NCBI RefSeq assembly: GCF_021172045.1
Contig: NZ_CP087164.1
Coordinates: 2,170,001-2,234,000, forward strand
Source of the DNA: Capillimicrobium parvum
GTDB taxonomy: Bacteria > Actinomycetota > Thermoleophilia > Solirubrobacterales > Solirubrobacteraceae
Direction: 5' to 3'
DNA: 64,000 nucleotides
This document shows positions 55,378 to 63,142 of the stretch, piece after piece; position 1 is the stretch's first letter, and each line of letters begins with the position of its first letter. A program made the translations under genes and the position numbers. Below the pieces are notes generated by a model that saw only the letters and a program-made list of their open reading frames with translations, did no database searches and was not told the DNA's origin.

Positions 55378-57116
55378 CCCGCGGCCGCGTCCTGTGGGCC
55401 GCCGGCACCGCCGGGATCGCGCTCGGCGTCGTCGTCGCGCTCCTCGTGGCGGCCAGCGACTGGGCCGACGACAAGGTCATCGTCATCGTCCAGCTCCTGC
55501 TGATCGGCTGGAGCTTCCTCGGCGCCGGCCTGTTCGCCTGGCGCCGCCGTCCGGCCAACCGCGTCGGTCCGCTGATGGTCGCCGTGGGCCTCACGTGGCT
55601 GCTGTCCGGGTTCGCCTGCTCGGACCTCCCGCTGCTGTTCGCCATCGGCTACCTGATCGGCGCGATCCCGTTCGCCGTGGTCGTCCACCTGCTGCTGGCC
55701 TATCCGACCGGGCGGGTGCGCGAGCCGCTCTCCCGCGCGGTCGTGGTCCTCGCCTACGCCGTCGCCGGCCTCGGCTCGCTGCTCGTGTCGCTGCTGCGCG
55801 TGCACGACTCCGGCGCCGAGGGCTCGCCCGACAACCTCTTCGCCCTCTTCGACGCGCCGAGCGCGGCCAACGCCGTCGAGGCCGTCGCCACGCTGATGGG
55901 TGCGGTGATCGTCCTCGTCGCCGGCGGGCTGCTCGTGCGCCGCTGGCTGAACGCCACGAGCCTCCAGCGCAAGGGCCTCGCGCCGGTCCTGTTGACCGGC
56001 ACGCTGTTCCTCGCCTTCCTGGCGATCACGCTGACCGTCGACCAGCTCTCGGACTCCGTGGCGATCGAGGGCGGCGTCGGCGCCCTGGCCGCCCTGCTGA
56101 TGCTCGCCGTGCCCTACGCCTATCTCGGCGGCGTGCTGGGCAGCGGATACTCGCGCGCCCACGCGGTCGGCTCGCTCATCGACCGCATCAACCAGGTCGC
56201 CAACCGCCAGAGCCTGCGCGACGCGATGGCCGAGTCGCTCGGCGACCCCACCCTCGATCTCGTGTTCAAGCGCCGGGAGCGCGACGAGTGGGTCGACGCC
56301 GAGGGCCGCCGCTGCGTCGCGCCCGGCGATCGCGGCGTCACCGAGATCCTGCGCGACGGCGAGCCGATCGCCGCGATCATCCACCGCGCGTCGCTCGCGG
56401 ACGACCCCGAGCTCATGCGCTCGGTCGGCTCGGCGGCCGCCCTGGCGCTCGAGAACGACCGCCTGCAGGCCGAGCTGCGCGCCCGGGTCGCCGAGCTGCA
56501 GGAGTCGCGGGCGAACATCCTCGCCTTCGGCCTGGCCGAGCGCCGGCGGCTGGAGCGCGACCTGCACGATGGCGCTCAGCAGCGCCTGGTGGCACTCTCC
56601 CTGCAGGTGAACCTGGCCCGCGCCAAGCTCGAGGACGACCCCGCCACCGCCGCCTCCCTGCTCGACAGCGCCCGCGAGGAGCTGCGCCAGGCGCTCGGCG
56701 AGCTGCGCGAGCTGGCGCGCGGCATCCACCCGGCGGTCCTCACCGACCAGGGCCTCGAGGCCGCCGTCAGCGCCCTCGCCGAGCGCTCGCCGGTGCCCGT
56801 CACCGTCGAGCCGCTCCCCGCGGAGCGCCTGCCCGCGCAGGTCGAGGCGGTCGCGTACTTCGTCGTCGCCGAGTCCCTGACGAACGTCGTCAAGTACGCC
56901 GGCGCCGACGAGGCGTCGGTCAGCGTCGAGCGGGTCAACGGGCACGCCATCGTGGAGGTCCGCGACGACGGCGTCGGAGGCGCCGACGTCGGCCGCGGAA
57001 CCGGCCTGCGGGGCCTCGCAGATCGTGTCGCCGCTCTGGATGGCAAGCTAGAGATCGTGTCGCCGACCGGAGAAGGCACGCTGGTACGTGCCGCCATCCC
57101 GTGCGCGTCGTCGTAG
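55374..57116 (+). CDS. Membrane sensor histidine kinase, NarX/DegS-type (HisKA_3)
   Basis: This 580-aa kinase has about seven N-terminal membrane helices (about 5-255) without a large extracytoplasmic loop. A GAF-like/linker region (about 265-360) and a coiled coil (about 360-390) follow. The HisKA_3 dimerisation domain has phospho-His398 in ERRRLERDLHDGAQQRL, and the HATPase domain has ESLTNVVKYAGA, VRDDGVGGAD and GRGTGLRGLADRV. The intramembrane-type sensor suggests detection of a membrane or cell-wall stimulus. It overlaps the LuxR regulator by 16 nt. Confidence 0.94.
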   Translation: MTRGRVLWAAGTAGIALGVVVALLVAASDWADDKVIVIVQLLLIGWSFLGAGLFAWRRRPANRVGPLMVAVGLTWLLSGFACSDLPLLFAIGYLIGAIPFAVVVHLLLAYPTGRVREPLSRAVVVLAYAVAGLGSLLVSLLRVHDSGAEGSPDNLFALFDAPSAANAVEAVATLMGAVIVLVAGGLLVRRWLNATSLQRKGLAPVLLTGTLFLAFLAITLTVDQLSDSVAIEGGVGALAALLMLAVPYAYLGGVLGSGYSRAHAVGSLIDRINQVANRQSLRDAMAESLGDPTLDLVFKRRERDEWVDAEGRRCVAPGDRGVTEILRDGEPIAAIIHRASLADDPELMRSVGSAAALALENDRLQAELRARVAELQESRANILAFGLAERRRLERDLHDGAQQRLVALSLQVNLARAKLEDDPATAASLLDSAREELRQALGELRELARGIHPAVLTDQGLEAAVSALAERSPVPVTVEPLPAERLPAQVEAVAYFVVAESLTNVVKYAGADEASVSVERVNGHAIVEVRDDGVGGADVGRGTGLRGLADRVAALDGKLEIVSPTGEGTLVRAAIPCASS

Positions 57117-57745
57117 CCGACGACTCCGTCCTGCTGCGCGAGGGCATCGTCCGCCTCCTCCAGGAGGACGGATTCGACGTGGTCGCGCAGGCGGGAGATG
57201 CCGAGGATCTCCTGCGCAAGGTGGGCGCGCATCGCCCCGATGTGGCGATCGTCGACGTCCGGATGCCCCCGTCGCACACCGACGAGGGGCTGCGCGCGGC
57301 CGCGGAGATCCGCGAGCGCTACCCCGAGACCGCGGTGCTCGTGCTCAGCCAGATCGTCGAGACCGGCTCGGCGCTCGAGCTGCTGACCGCGAGCGCCGAG
57401 GGCATCGGGTACCTGCTCAAGGACCGGGTCGCCGACATCGACCGCTTCACCGAGGCGGTGCGCCGCGTCGCCGAGGGCGGCTCGGCGCTCGACCCCGAGG
57501 TCGTCTCGACCCTGCTCGGGCGCCGGCGGCGCGACGACCCGCTGGTCGAGCTCACCAGCCGCGAGCGCGAGGTGCTCGGCCTGATGGCCGAGGGCCGCTC
57601 GAACGCCGCGATCGCCGAGGCGCTCGTGATCACCGAGCGCGCGGTCGAGAAGCACGTGACGTCGATCTTCGCCAAGCTGGGTCTCACCCCCGCCGCCGAG
57701 GACCACCGCCGGGTCCTCGCCGTGCTCGCCTACCTGCGCGCCTGA
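57101..57745 (+). CDS. NarL/LuxR-family response regulator
   Basis: This 214-aa regulator has a receiver domain (VRVVVADDSVLLREG; phosphoacceptor Asp52 in VAIVDVRMPP; lysine of GYLLKDRV) and a C-terminal LuxR HTH (about 148-200; LTSREREVLGLMAEGRSNAAIAEALVITERAVEKHVTSIFAKLGL). GTG 57101 is the only suitable start and lies within the end of the kinase gene. It is the cognate DNA-binding partner of the kinase and probably controls the ABC exporter that starts 147 nt downstream. Confidence 0.95.
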   Translation: MRVVVADDSVLLREGIVRLLQEDGFDVVAQAGDAEDLLRKVGAHRPDVAIVDVRMPPSHTDEGLRAAAEIRERYPETAVLVLSQIVETGSALELLTASAEGIGYLLKDRVADIDRFTEAVRRVAEGGSALDPEVVSTLLGRRRRDDPLVELTSREREVLGLMAEGRSNAAIAEALVITERAVEKHVTSIFAKLGLTPAAEDHRRVLAVLAYLRA

Positions 57746-57831
57746 CCGCCGACGCCGGTCAGGGCCCCCCGAGGTCCTTGTCGTCGCCGAACGCGGTCGT
57801 CCGGCACCACAGCACGCCGTCGTGGCGGGCG

Positions 57832-57861
57832 TTCACACGGAAGTGTGGGTAGCCGTATATG
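57832..57861 (+). promoter_or_regulatory. Promoter of the ABC exporter with dyad at -35
   Basis: TTCACA (57832-57837), 18 nt, TATATG (57856-57861) resembles a sigma-70 promoter. CACAC-GGAA-GTGTG (57834-57847) is a perfect dyad over the -35. GGGTAG (57847-57852) also resembles a SigB-class -10, but the upstream GTTC is only 12 nt away, two short of the usual spacing. The gap 57746-57831 holds nothing else recognisable. Confidence 0.45.
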
Positions 57862-57892
57862 AGGCCGCGAGCGGATTGGTCAAGCTGAGGCC

Positions 57893-58594
57893 ATGACCTC
57901 TGCCGACATCGTCTCTGCCACCGATCTTGTCCGCCGCTACGGCGAAGGGGAGGCCGCGGTCAACGCCCTCGCCGGAGTGACCGTGGCGTTCGCCGCCGGC
58001 CGCTACGCCGCGATCATGGGCCCCTCGGGCTCCGGCAAGTCGACGCTGATGCACTGCCTGGCCGGCCTCGACCGGCCCACGAGCGGCTCCGTCGTCGTCG
58101 ACGGCGTCGAGCTGTCGAGCCTGGACGATCGGCGCCTGACCGAGCTGCGCCGCGACAAGATCGGGTTCATCTTCCAGTCGTTCAACCTCCTGCCGGTCCT
58201 CACCGCGGAGGAGAACATCCTGCTGCCGCTGTCGATCGCGGGCCGCAAGCCGGACCGCGCGTGGTTCGACGAGCTCGTCCAGACCGTCGGGCTCACCGAT
58301 CGCCTCAAGCACCGGCCGTCGCAGCTCTCCGGCGGCCAGGCGCAGCGCGTCGCGGTCGCGCGGGCGCTGGTCTCGCGCCCGGCCGTCATCTTCGCCGACG
58401 AGCCGACGGGCAACCTCGACTCCAAGGCCTCGGCCGAGGTGCTCGAGCTGCTGCGCCGCGCGGTCGACGACCTCGGCCAGACCGTGATCATGGTCTCCCA
58501 CGACCCGGAGGCCGCCGCGGTGGCCGACCGGCTCGTCGTGCTCAGCGACGGCCTCGTCGTCGAGGACCGTGCGACGCAGGTGGCGGTGGCCTGA
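57893..58594 (+). CDS. ABC transporter ATP-binding protein, MacB/LolD type
   Basis: This 233-aa ATPase has Walker A GPSGSGKST at 43-51, Q-loop FIFQSFNLLPVL, signature LSGGQAQRVAVARAL, Walker B AVIFADEPTGNLD and the switch histidine in VIMVSHDPE. The FNLLPVLTAEEN and EPTGNLDSK segments place it in the MacB/LolD/BceA subgroup, which pairs with FtsX-like permeases. Its stop overlaps the permease ATG (TGATG). The adjacent two-component genes suggest regulation by envelope stress or a peptide antibiotic. Confidence 0.95.
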   Translation: MTSADIVSATDLVRRYGEGEAAVNALAGVTVAFAAGRYAAIMGPSGSGKSTLMHCLAGLDRPTSGSVVVDGVELSSLDDRRLTELRRDKIGFIFQSFNLLPVLTAEENILLPLSIAGRKPDRAWFDELVQTVGLTDRLKHRPSQLSGGQAQRVAVARALVSRPAVIFADEPTGNLDSKASAEVLELLRRAVDDLGQTVIMVSHDPEAAAVADRLVVLSDGLVVEDRATQVAVA

Positions 58595-61140
58595 TGCTCG
58601 CCCTCTCCCTGAAGGGCTTCGGCGCCCGCAAGGTGCGCGTCGCCCTCACCGTGATCGCCGTCGCGCTCGGCGTGGCGCTGATCTCGGGCACCTACATCCT
58701 CACCGACACGATCAACAAGTCCTTCGACGAGATCTTCACGACGGCGGCCAAGGGCACCGACGTGTCGATCAACGCCCGCGACGCCGTGGAGAACTCCGAG
58801 GGCGGGACCGCCTCGACGATCCCCGCCTCGTTCCTCGGCCGCGTCGAGCAGGTGCCCGGGGTGTCCAAGGCCGTCGGCACGGCCGGCACCGACAGCGCCG
58901 CCGCGTTCAAGGCCAACGGCGATCGCATCGGCAGCACCACGGGCGGCGCGCCGACCTCGGTGTTCTCCGACACCCCGTCGCCGTTCGACTCGCTGACCTA
59001 CATCGAGGGCCACCGTCCCGAGAGGGACGGGCAGGTCGCGCTGCTGCAGTCGACCGCGAAGGACGCGAACATCAAGATCGGCGACACGATCAAGGTGGTC
59101 GGCAGCAACGGCCCCGGGCGGAACCTCGAGGTGGTCGGGCTCGCCGAGTTCGGCGGCGTCTCGTCGGTCGGCGGATTCGTCGCCGTCGTGACCACGCTGA
59201 ACCAGGCGCAGCAGCTCGCCGGCGAGAGGGGCAGGTACGACCAGATCCTCGTCGCCGCCGACGACGGCGTGAGCCCCGTGGAGCTGCGGGACCGGATCCG
59301 CACCATCGCTCCGGCGAACGTGTCGGTGCGTACGGGCCAGCAGCAGGCCGACAAGAACTCGCAGGACATCCAGGACCAGCTCGGCTTCCTGCGCACGGCG
59401 CTGCTCGCGTTCGCCGGCATCTCGGTGTTCGTCGGCGCGTTCATCATCTTCAACACCTTCTCGATCACCGTCACGCAGCGCATGCGTGAGTTCGCGCTGC
59501 TGCGGACCCTCGGGGCCTCGCGCCGTCAGATCCTGACCCAGGTGCTCTTCGAGGGGCTGCTGATCGGCGTGATCGGCTCGATCGTGGGCCTCCTGCTCGG
59601 GCTCGTGCTGGCGCCGGGGCTGCGCGCGCTGTTCAAGGCGGTGGGAGCCGACCTCCCGTCGTCGGGCACCGTCGTGGAGCCGCGCACGATCATCGTGTCG
59701 CTGCTCGTGGGCATCGTGGTCACGCTGCTCAGCGGCCTGGCCCCGGCGATCCGCTCCACGCGCGTGCCGCCGGTCGCCGCGCTGCGCGAGGGCGCCGTCC
59801 TGCCGCAGGGCCGCGGCCATCGCTTCGTGACGCCCGGCGGCATCGTGCTCGTGGTCCTCGGTGCGGTGGCGCTGGCACTCGGTCTGTTCGGCGGCGGCGG
59901 CATCGCCCTCGTGGGGCTCGGTGCGCTTGTCGTCTTCGTCGGCGTGGCGCTCCTGAGCCCGAAGCTCGTGCCGCCGCTGGCGGCCGGCGTGGGCGCGCCG
60001 CTGCCGGGCCTCGTGGGCCGGTTGGCGCGCGAGAACTCGATCCGCCAGCCCGGCCGCACCGCCGTGACCGCGGCGGCGCTGATGATCGGCGTCACCCTCG
60101 TGGCGTTCGTGTCGATCTTCGCCGCGGGCGCCAAGGCGACCATCGACGAGGCCGTCAACACCGCCGGCAAGCCCGGCACCCTGATCGTGCAGAACACGAA
60201 CGGGTTCACGCCGATCGCGCCGCAGGTCGGGGATGCGGTCGCCCGCGTTCCCGGCGTCAAGAGCGTTTCGCCGATCACGTTCTCGACGAGCCGCGTCACG
60301 GGCGTGGGCGGCAAGACGAGCGTCACGGGCGTGCCGGCGAATCTGCCGGACGTCTTCACCATCGACTGGAAGCAGGGCAGCGACCGGGTCGTCCGGACGC
60401 TGGGCGCTCAGGGCGCGGTCCTCACGAAGGGCTACGCCGACAAGCACGACCTCGCTGTCGGCGACCGGATCCGGGTGCTGACGCCGCTGGGCAAGCACCT
60501 CGAGCTGACCGTCGGGGGCATCGCCGAGGACAACACCGGCCTGCTCGCGGATCTCACCGTCAGCCAGGCCCTGGCGCGCAGCGCCTTCGGCGAGAAGGAG
60601 GACGCGCTGGTCTTCGTCGGCGTCGACCCGGCGGACGAGAAGCGCGTCCAGTCGGTGATCAGCGCGGCGTTCGACCGCCTGTATCCGGTCGCCGAGGTCA
60701 AGACGCTGCAGGAGTTCAAGGACGACCAGGCCGGCCAGATCGACGGCCTGCTGATCCTCATCTACGTGCTCCTGGCGCTGGCGGTGGTCATCTCGCTGTT
60801 CGGCATCGTCAACACGCTCGTGCTCTCGATCTACGAGCGCACGCGCGAGCTGGGCATGCTGCGGGCCATCGGGACCTCGCGACGGCAGGTGCGGCGGATG
60901 ATCCGCTACGAGGCGGTGATCACGGCGGTCATCGGCGCGGTGATCGGGGTCGTCCTCGGCCTGATCTTCGCGCTGGCCGTCGGCGTGGCGCTGAAGGACG
61001 ACGGCTTCGTGCTCTCCATCCCGGTCGTGCAGCTGATCATCCTGCTGGTCCTGGGCGCGCTGGCCGGCGTGGTGGCCGCGATCGCGCCCGCCCGGCGGGC
61101 GTCGCGGCTGGACCCGCTGGAGGCGCTCGCCTACGAGTAG
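58594..61140 (+). CDS. FtsX/MacB-type ABC transporter permease
   Basis: This 848-aa permease has the long BceB-like/dual-FtsX layout. TM1 (about 14-34) is followed by a MacB periplasmic-core domain, then the first FtsX block (LLAFAGISVFVGAFIIFNTFSITVTQRMREFALLRTLGASRRQI, about 265-310). Further helices and a second extracytoplasmic domain (about 500-700) lead to a final FtsX block (VVISLFGIVNTLVLSIYERTRELGMLRAIGTSRRQVRRMI). It ends RRASRLDPLEALAYE, the usual permease tail. About ten helices are expected. The substrate is unknown: lipoproteins, peptides or signalling rather than bulk transport are the family options. Confidence 0.93.
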   Translation: MLALSLKGFGARKVRVALTVIAVALGVALISGTYILTDTINKSFDEIFTTAAKGTDVSINARDAVENSEGGTASTIPASFLGRVEQVPGVSKAVGTAGTDSAAAFKANGDRIGSTTGGAPTSVFSDTPSPFDSLTYIEGHRPERDGQVALLQSTAKDANIKIGDTIKVVGSNGPGRNLEVVGLAEFGGVSSVGGFVAVVTTLNQAQQLAGERGRYDQILVAADDGVSPVELRDRIRTIAPANVSVRTGQQQADKNSQDIQDQLGFLRTALLAFAGISVFVGAFIIFNTFSITVTQRMREFALLRTLGASRRQILTQVLFEGLLIGVIGSIVGLLLGLVLAPGLRALFKAVGADLPSSGTVVEPRTIIVSLLVGIVVTLLSGLAPAIRSTRVPPVAALREGAVLPQGRGHRFVTPGGIVLVVLGAVALALGLFGGGGIALVGLGALVVFVGVALLSPKLVPPLAAGVGAPLPGLVGRLARENSIRQPGRTAVTAAALMIGVTLVAFVSIFAAGAKATIDEAVNTAGKPGTLIVQNTNGFTPIAPQVGDAVARVPGVKSVSPITFSTSRVTGVGGKTSVTGVPANLPDVFTIDWKQGSDRVVRTLGAQGAVLTKGYADKHDLAVGDRIRVLTPLGKHLELTVGGIAEDNTGLLADLTVSQALARSAFGEKEDALVFVGVDPADEKRVQSVISAAFDRLYPVAEVKTLQEFKDDQAGQIDGLLILIYVLLALAVVISLFGIVNTLVLSIYERTRELGMLRAIGTSRRQVRRMIRYEAVITAVIGAVIGVVLGLIFALAVGVALKDDGFVLSIPVVQLIILLVLGALAGVVAAIAPARRASRLDPLEALAYE

Positions 61141-62450
61141 GTGGGCGAGGGCGAGCGGTAGATGCGCCAGAGGATCGTGGCGAGCGTCGCGGTGGCGACC
61201 GCGTAGCCCACCTCCGTCCGCAGCAGCTGGTCGTCGATCACGGGCACGAGCGTCCACACGACGAAGCCCACGGCGACGACCAGCCATGCTGCGGCCGACA
61301 GGGCCGCGCGGCCCCGGGCCAGCGCGGCCTGGTTGAGCGTCCCCGCGACGAGGTGCAGGCCCATGCCGACCCCGAGGATCGCCAGGCCGAAGCGGTTGTA
61401 GTCGAAGTCCTGGCCGAAGACGTGGCTCATGACGAACGGGCCGATGGCGAGCAGGCCGATCGCCACCGACCCGGCGAACCCGGCGATGACGAGCAGGGTC
61501 TGGCGGACGGCGCGCGCGAACGCCTCGTGGCCCTCGGTCGCCTCCAGGCCCGAGAGGTGGGGCAGCAGCGACGTCTGCACGGCCTGGAAGAGCTGCAGCG
61601 GAGCCCGGGTGATCATGAAGACGTTGAAGACGATGCCGGCCAGCGCGGCGTCCGACGCGGTGATCTCGGTCGTCAGGACGGCGGCGTTGAGGAGCGTCTG
61701 CTCGGCGAGCATGATCCCGGCGACGGCGATGGCGAAGCCGGTCGACTCGCGGACGGTGACGCCCTCGGCAACCTCCTCGGCGTCGACGTCGATGACCTCC
61801 TCGCCGTGGCGCGCGAACGCGAGCGGCACGACGACGAGCGAGACCATCGGCGCGGCGGCGATCCCGATGGCGACCACGTCCTCCCCCGACGCGATCCCGA
61901 CCGCGACGGCGAGCGGGAACAGGAAGCGCGACGTCGACTCCATCAGCACCAGGCCGCCGTAGAGGCCGAACATCTGGTGGCCGGCGAGCCAGCCGCGCGC
62001 GAAGTAGCTCGCGGCGTAGAACAGCGTGCCGGTGACGAGGACCCAGTACAGCGTCGCCGAGCCGTCGAAGAGCTCGTCCTGGATCGGGGTGCGCAGCGCG
62101 AGCGCGCAGACGAGGAAGATCGCCGCGAACGTCGCCTGCAGCGCCAGCGGCGTGCGGACCGGGTGGCGTGAGTGCCCGAGCGCCCGGCGGCGCGCGAGCG
62201 TGCGCGACAGCAGCTGCTCGATCGGCCGGTAGATGACCGAGATGACGATGAACATCACCGACCACAGCACGTCGAGCTGCTTGGCCGCGACCTCGCCGAC
62301 GACGTGCGACGCGACGGCGAAGTAGGCGAAGGTGAAGATCCCGGTCGCCGCGATCCCGATGCTCAGAACGCGCGCGCCGCGGCCGTAGCCGCCGGGTCGC
62401 TCCGTGGCGCCGCTGGTGGCGCCCGTGGGCACGGCGGCGTCAGAACTCAC
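61131..62450 (-). CDS. MOP-superfamily polysaccharide flippase (Wzx-like)
   Basis: This 439-aa membrane protein has about 12-13 helices. Typical Wzx/MATE-fold features are VISVIYRPIEQLLSRTLARRRALG (cytoplasmic loop), ARGWLAGHQMFGLYGGLVLMESTSRFLFPLAVAVGI and FNVFMITRAPLQLFQAVQTSLLPHLSGLEA. It probably flips lipid-linked sugar units. GTG 62450 is the start just before a short polar N-terminus. Its 3' end overlaps the convergent permease gene by 10 nt. The methyltransferase and GT2 upstream on the same strand look like parts of the same glycan pathway. Confidence 0.85.
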   Translation of the reverse strand: MSSDAAVPTGATSGATERPGGYGRGARVLSIGIAATGIFTFAYFAVASHVVGEVAAKQLDVLWSVMFIVISVIYRPIEQLLSRTLARRRALGHSRHPVRTPLALQATFAAIFLVCALALRTPIQDELFDGSATLYWVLVTGTLFYAASYFARGWLAGHQMFGLYGGLVLMESTSRFLFPLAVAVGIASGEDVVAIGIAAAPMVSLVVVPLAFARHGEEVIDVDAEEVAEGVTVRESTGFAIAVAGIMLAEQTLLNAAVLTTEITASDAALAGIVFNVFMITRAPLQLFQAVQTSLLPHLSGLEATEGHEAFARAVRQTLLVIAGFAGSVAIGLLAIGPFVMSHVFGQDFDYNRFGLAILGVGMGLHLVAGTLNQAALARGRAALSAAAWLVVAVGFVVWTLVPVIDDQLLRTEVGYAVATATLATILWRIYRSPSPTYS

Positions 62451-62518
62451 GGGGGGCCGCCTCCCGCTGGCAGCGACCGCATGCGCACTGCGGCGGCCCG
62501 TGGCCGCCGTCGGCACCC

Positions 62519-63142
62519 CTAGAGCCGGACAAGCAGCATGGTCCACGGGAACGGCGATCGCGCCTCGACGACCGTCCCGTGTTTCGACAACAGGGACACG
62601 AACCCGCGCTTGGACCAGTGGTTCAGGTGCCCGGGCGTGTTGCCGAGGTCCTTCAGGTAGGCGCCCCGCGCCATGTTCAGCCCGCGCCACAGCGGCTCGC
62701 GCGGGACGCTGACCAGCAGGTGCCTGGAGGCGACGCGCGCCATCTCGGCCACCGTGTGCTCCGGGTCGGGCACGTGCTCGAGGACCTCGATGGCGGTGGC
62801 CACCTCGAACTCCCCGTCGGCGAAGGGCAGGTTCTCGGCCTTCATCACCCGGTACTCGAGGTTCGGGACCTGGCGCTCGGCCCACTCGGCCTGCAGCTGC
62901 GGGTCGTCGAGGTCGATGCCGACCACGCGGCCGGCGATGCGGCGCGCCCACTTCTCGACGAGCACGCCCTCGCCGCAGCCGACGTCGAGCAGCGTCTGCG
63001 GCGCCGCCTGCACGAACAGCTCGTCCAGCGTGCGCTCGAAGCTCGCCATGAGCCGGCGCACGACCGGGTTCGTCGAGCCGTACTTGTCGTAGGTGTTGCC
63101 GGTGACCGTGCCCTCACGGTCGACCGTGACGGAGCCGCTCAC
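62519..63142 (-). CDS. Class I SAM-dependent methyltransferase
   Basis: This 207-aa protein has motif I LLDVGCGEGVLVEKW (about 52-66), VVGIDLDD (motif II) and the post-motif VATAIEVLEHVPDPEHTVAEMARV (Methyltransf_11 type). Residues HLLVSVPREPLWRGLNMARGAYLKDLGNTPGHLNHWSKRGF are characteristic of a family found next to polyprenyl-phosphate glycosyltransferases. The substrate is unknown, probably a sugar or lipid carrier. GTG 63142 overlaps the upstream GT2 gene by 4 nt. Confidence 0.87.
   Translation of the reverse strand: MSGSVTVDREGTVTGNTYDKYGSTNPVVRRLMASFERTLDELFVQAAPQTLLDVGCGEGVLVEKWARRIAGRVVGIDLDDPQLQAEWAERQVPNLEYRVMKAENLPFADGEFEVATAIEVLEHVPDPEHTVAEMARVASRHLLVSVPREPLWRGLNMARGAYLKDLGNTPGHLNHWSKRGFVSLLSKHGTVVEARSPFPWTMLLVRL

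Noticed and set aside
58003-62265. A minus-strand open frame of about 1,420 codons opposite the ABC exporter
   Set aside because: It mirrors the codon phase of the real plus-strand genes, is extremely Arg/His/Asp-rich and shows no domain. It is the usual antisense artefact of GC-rich coding DNA.
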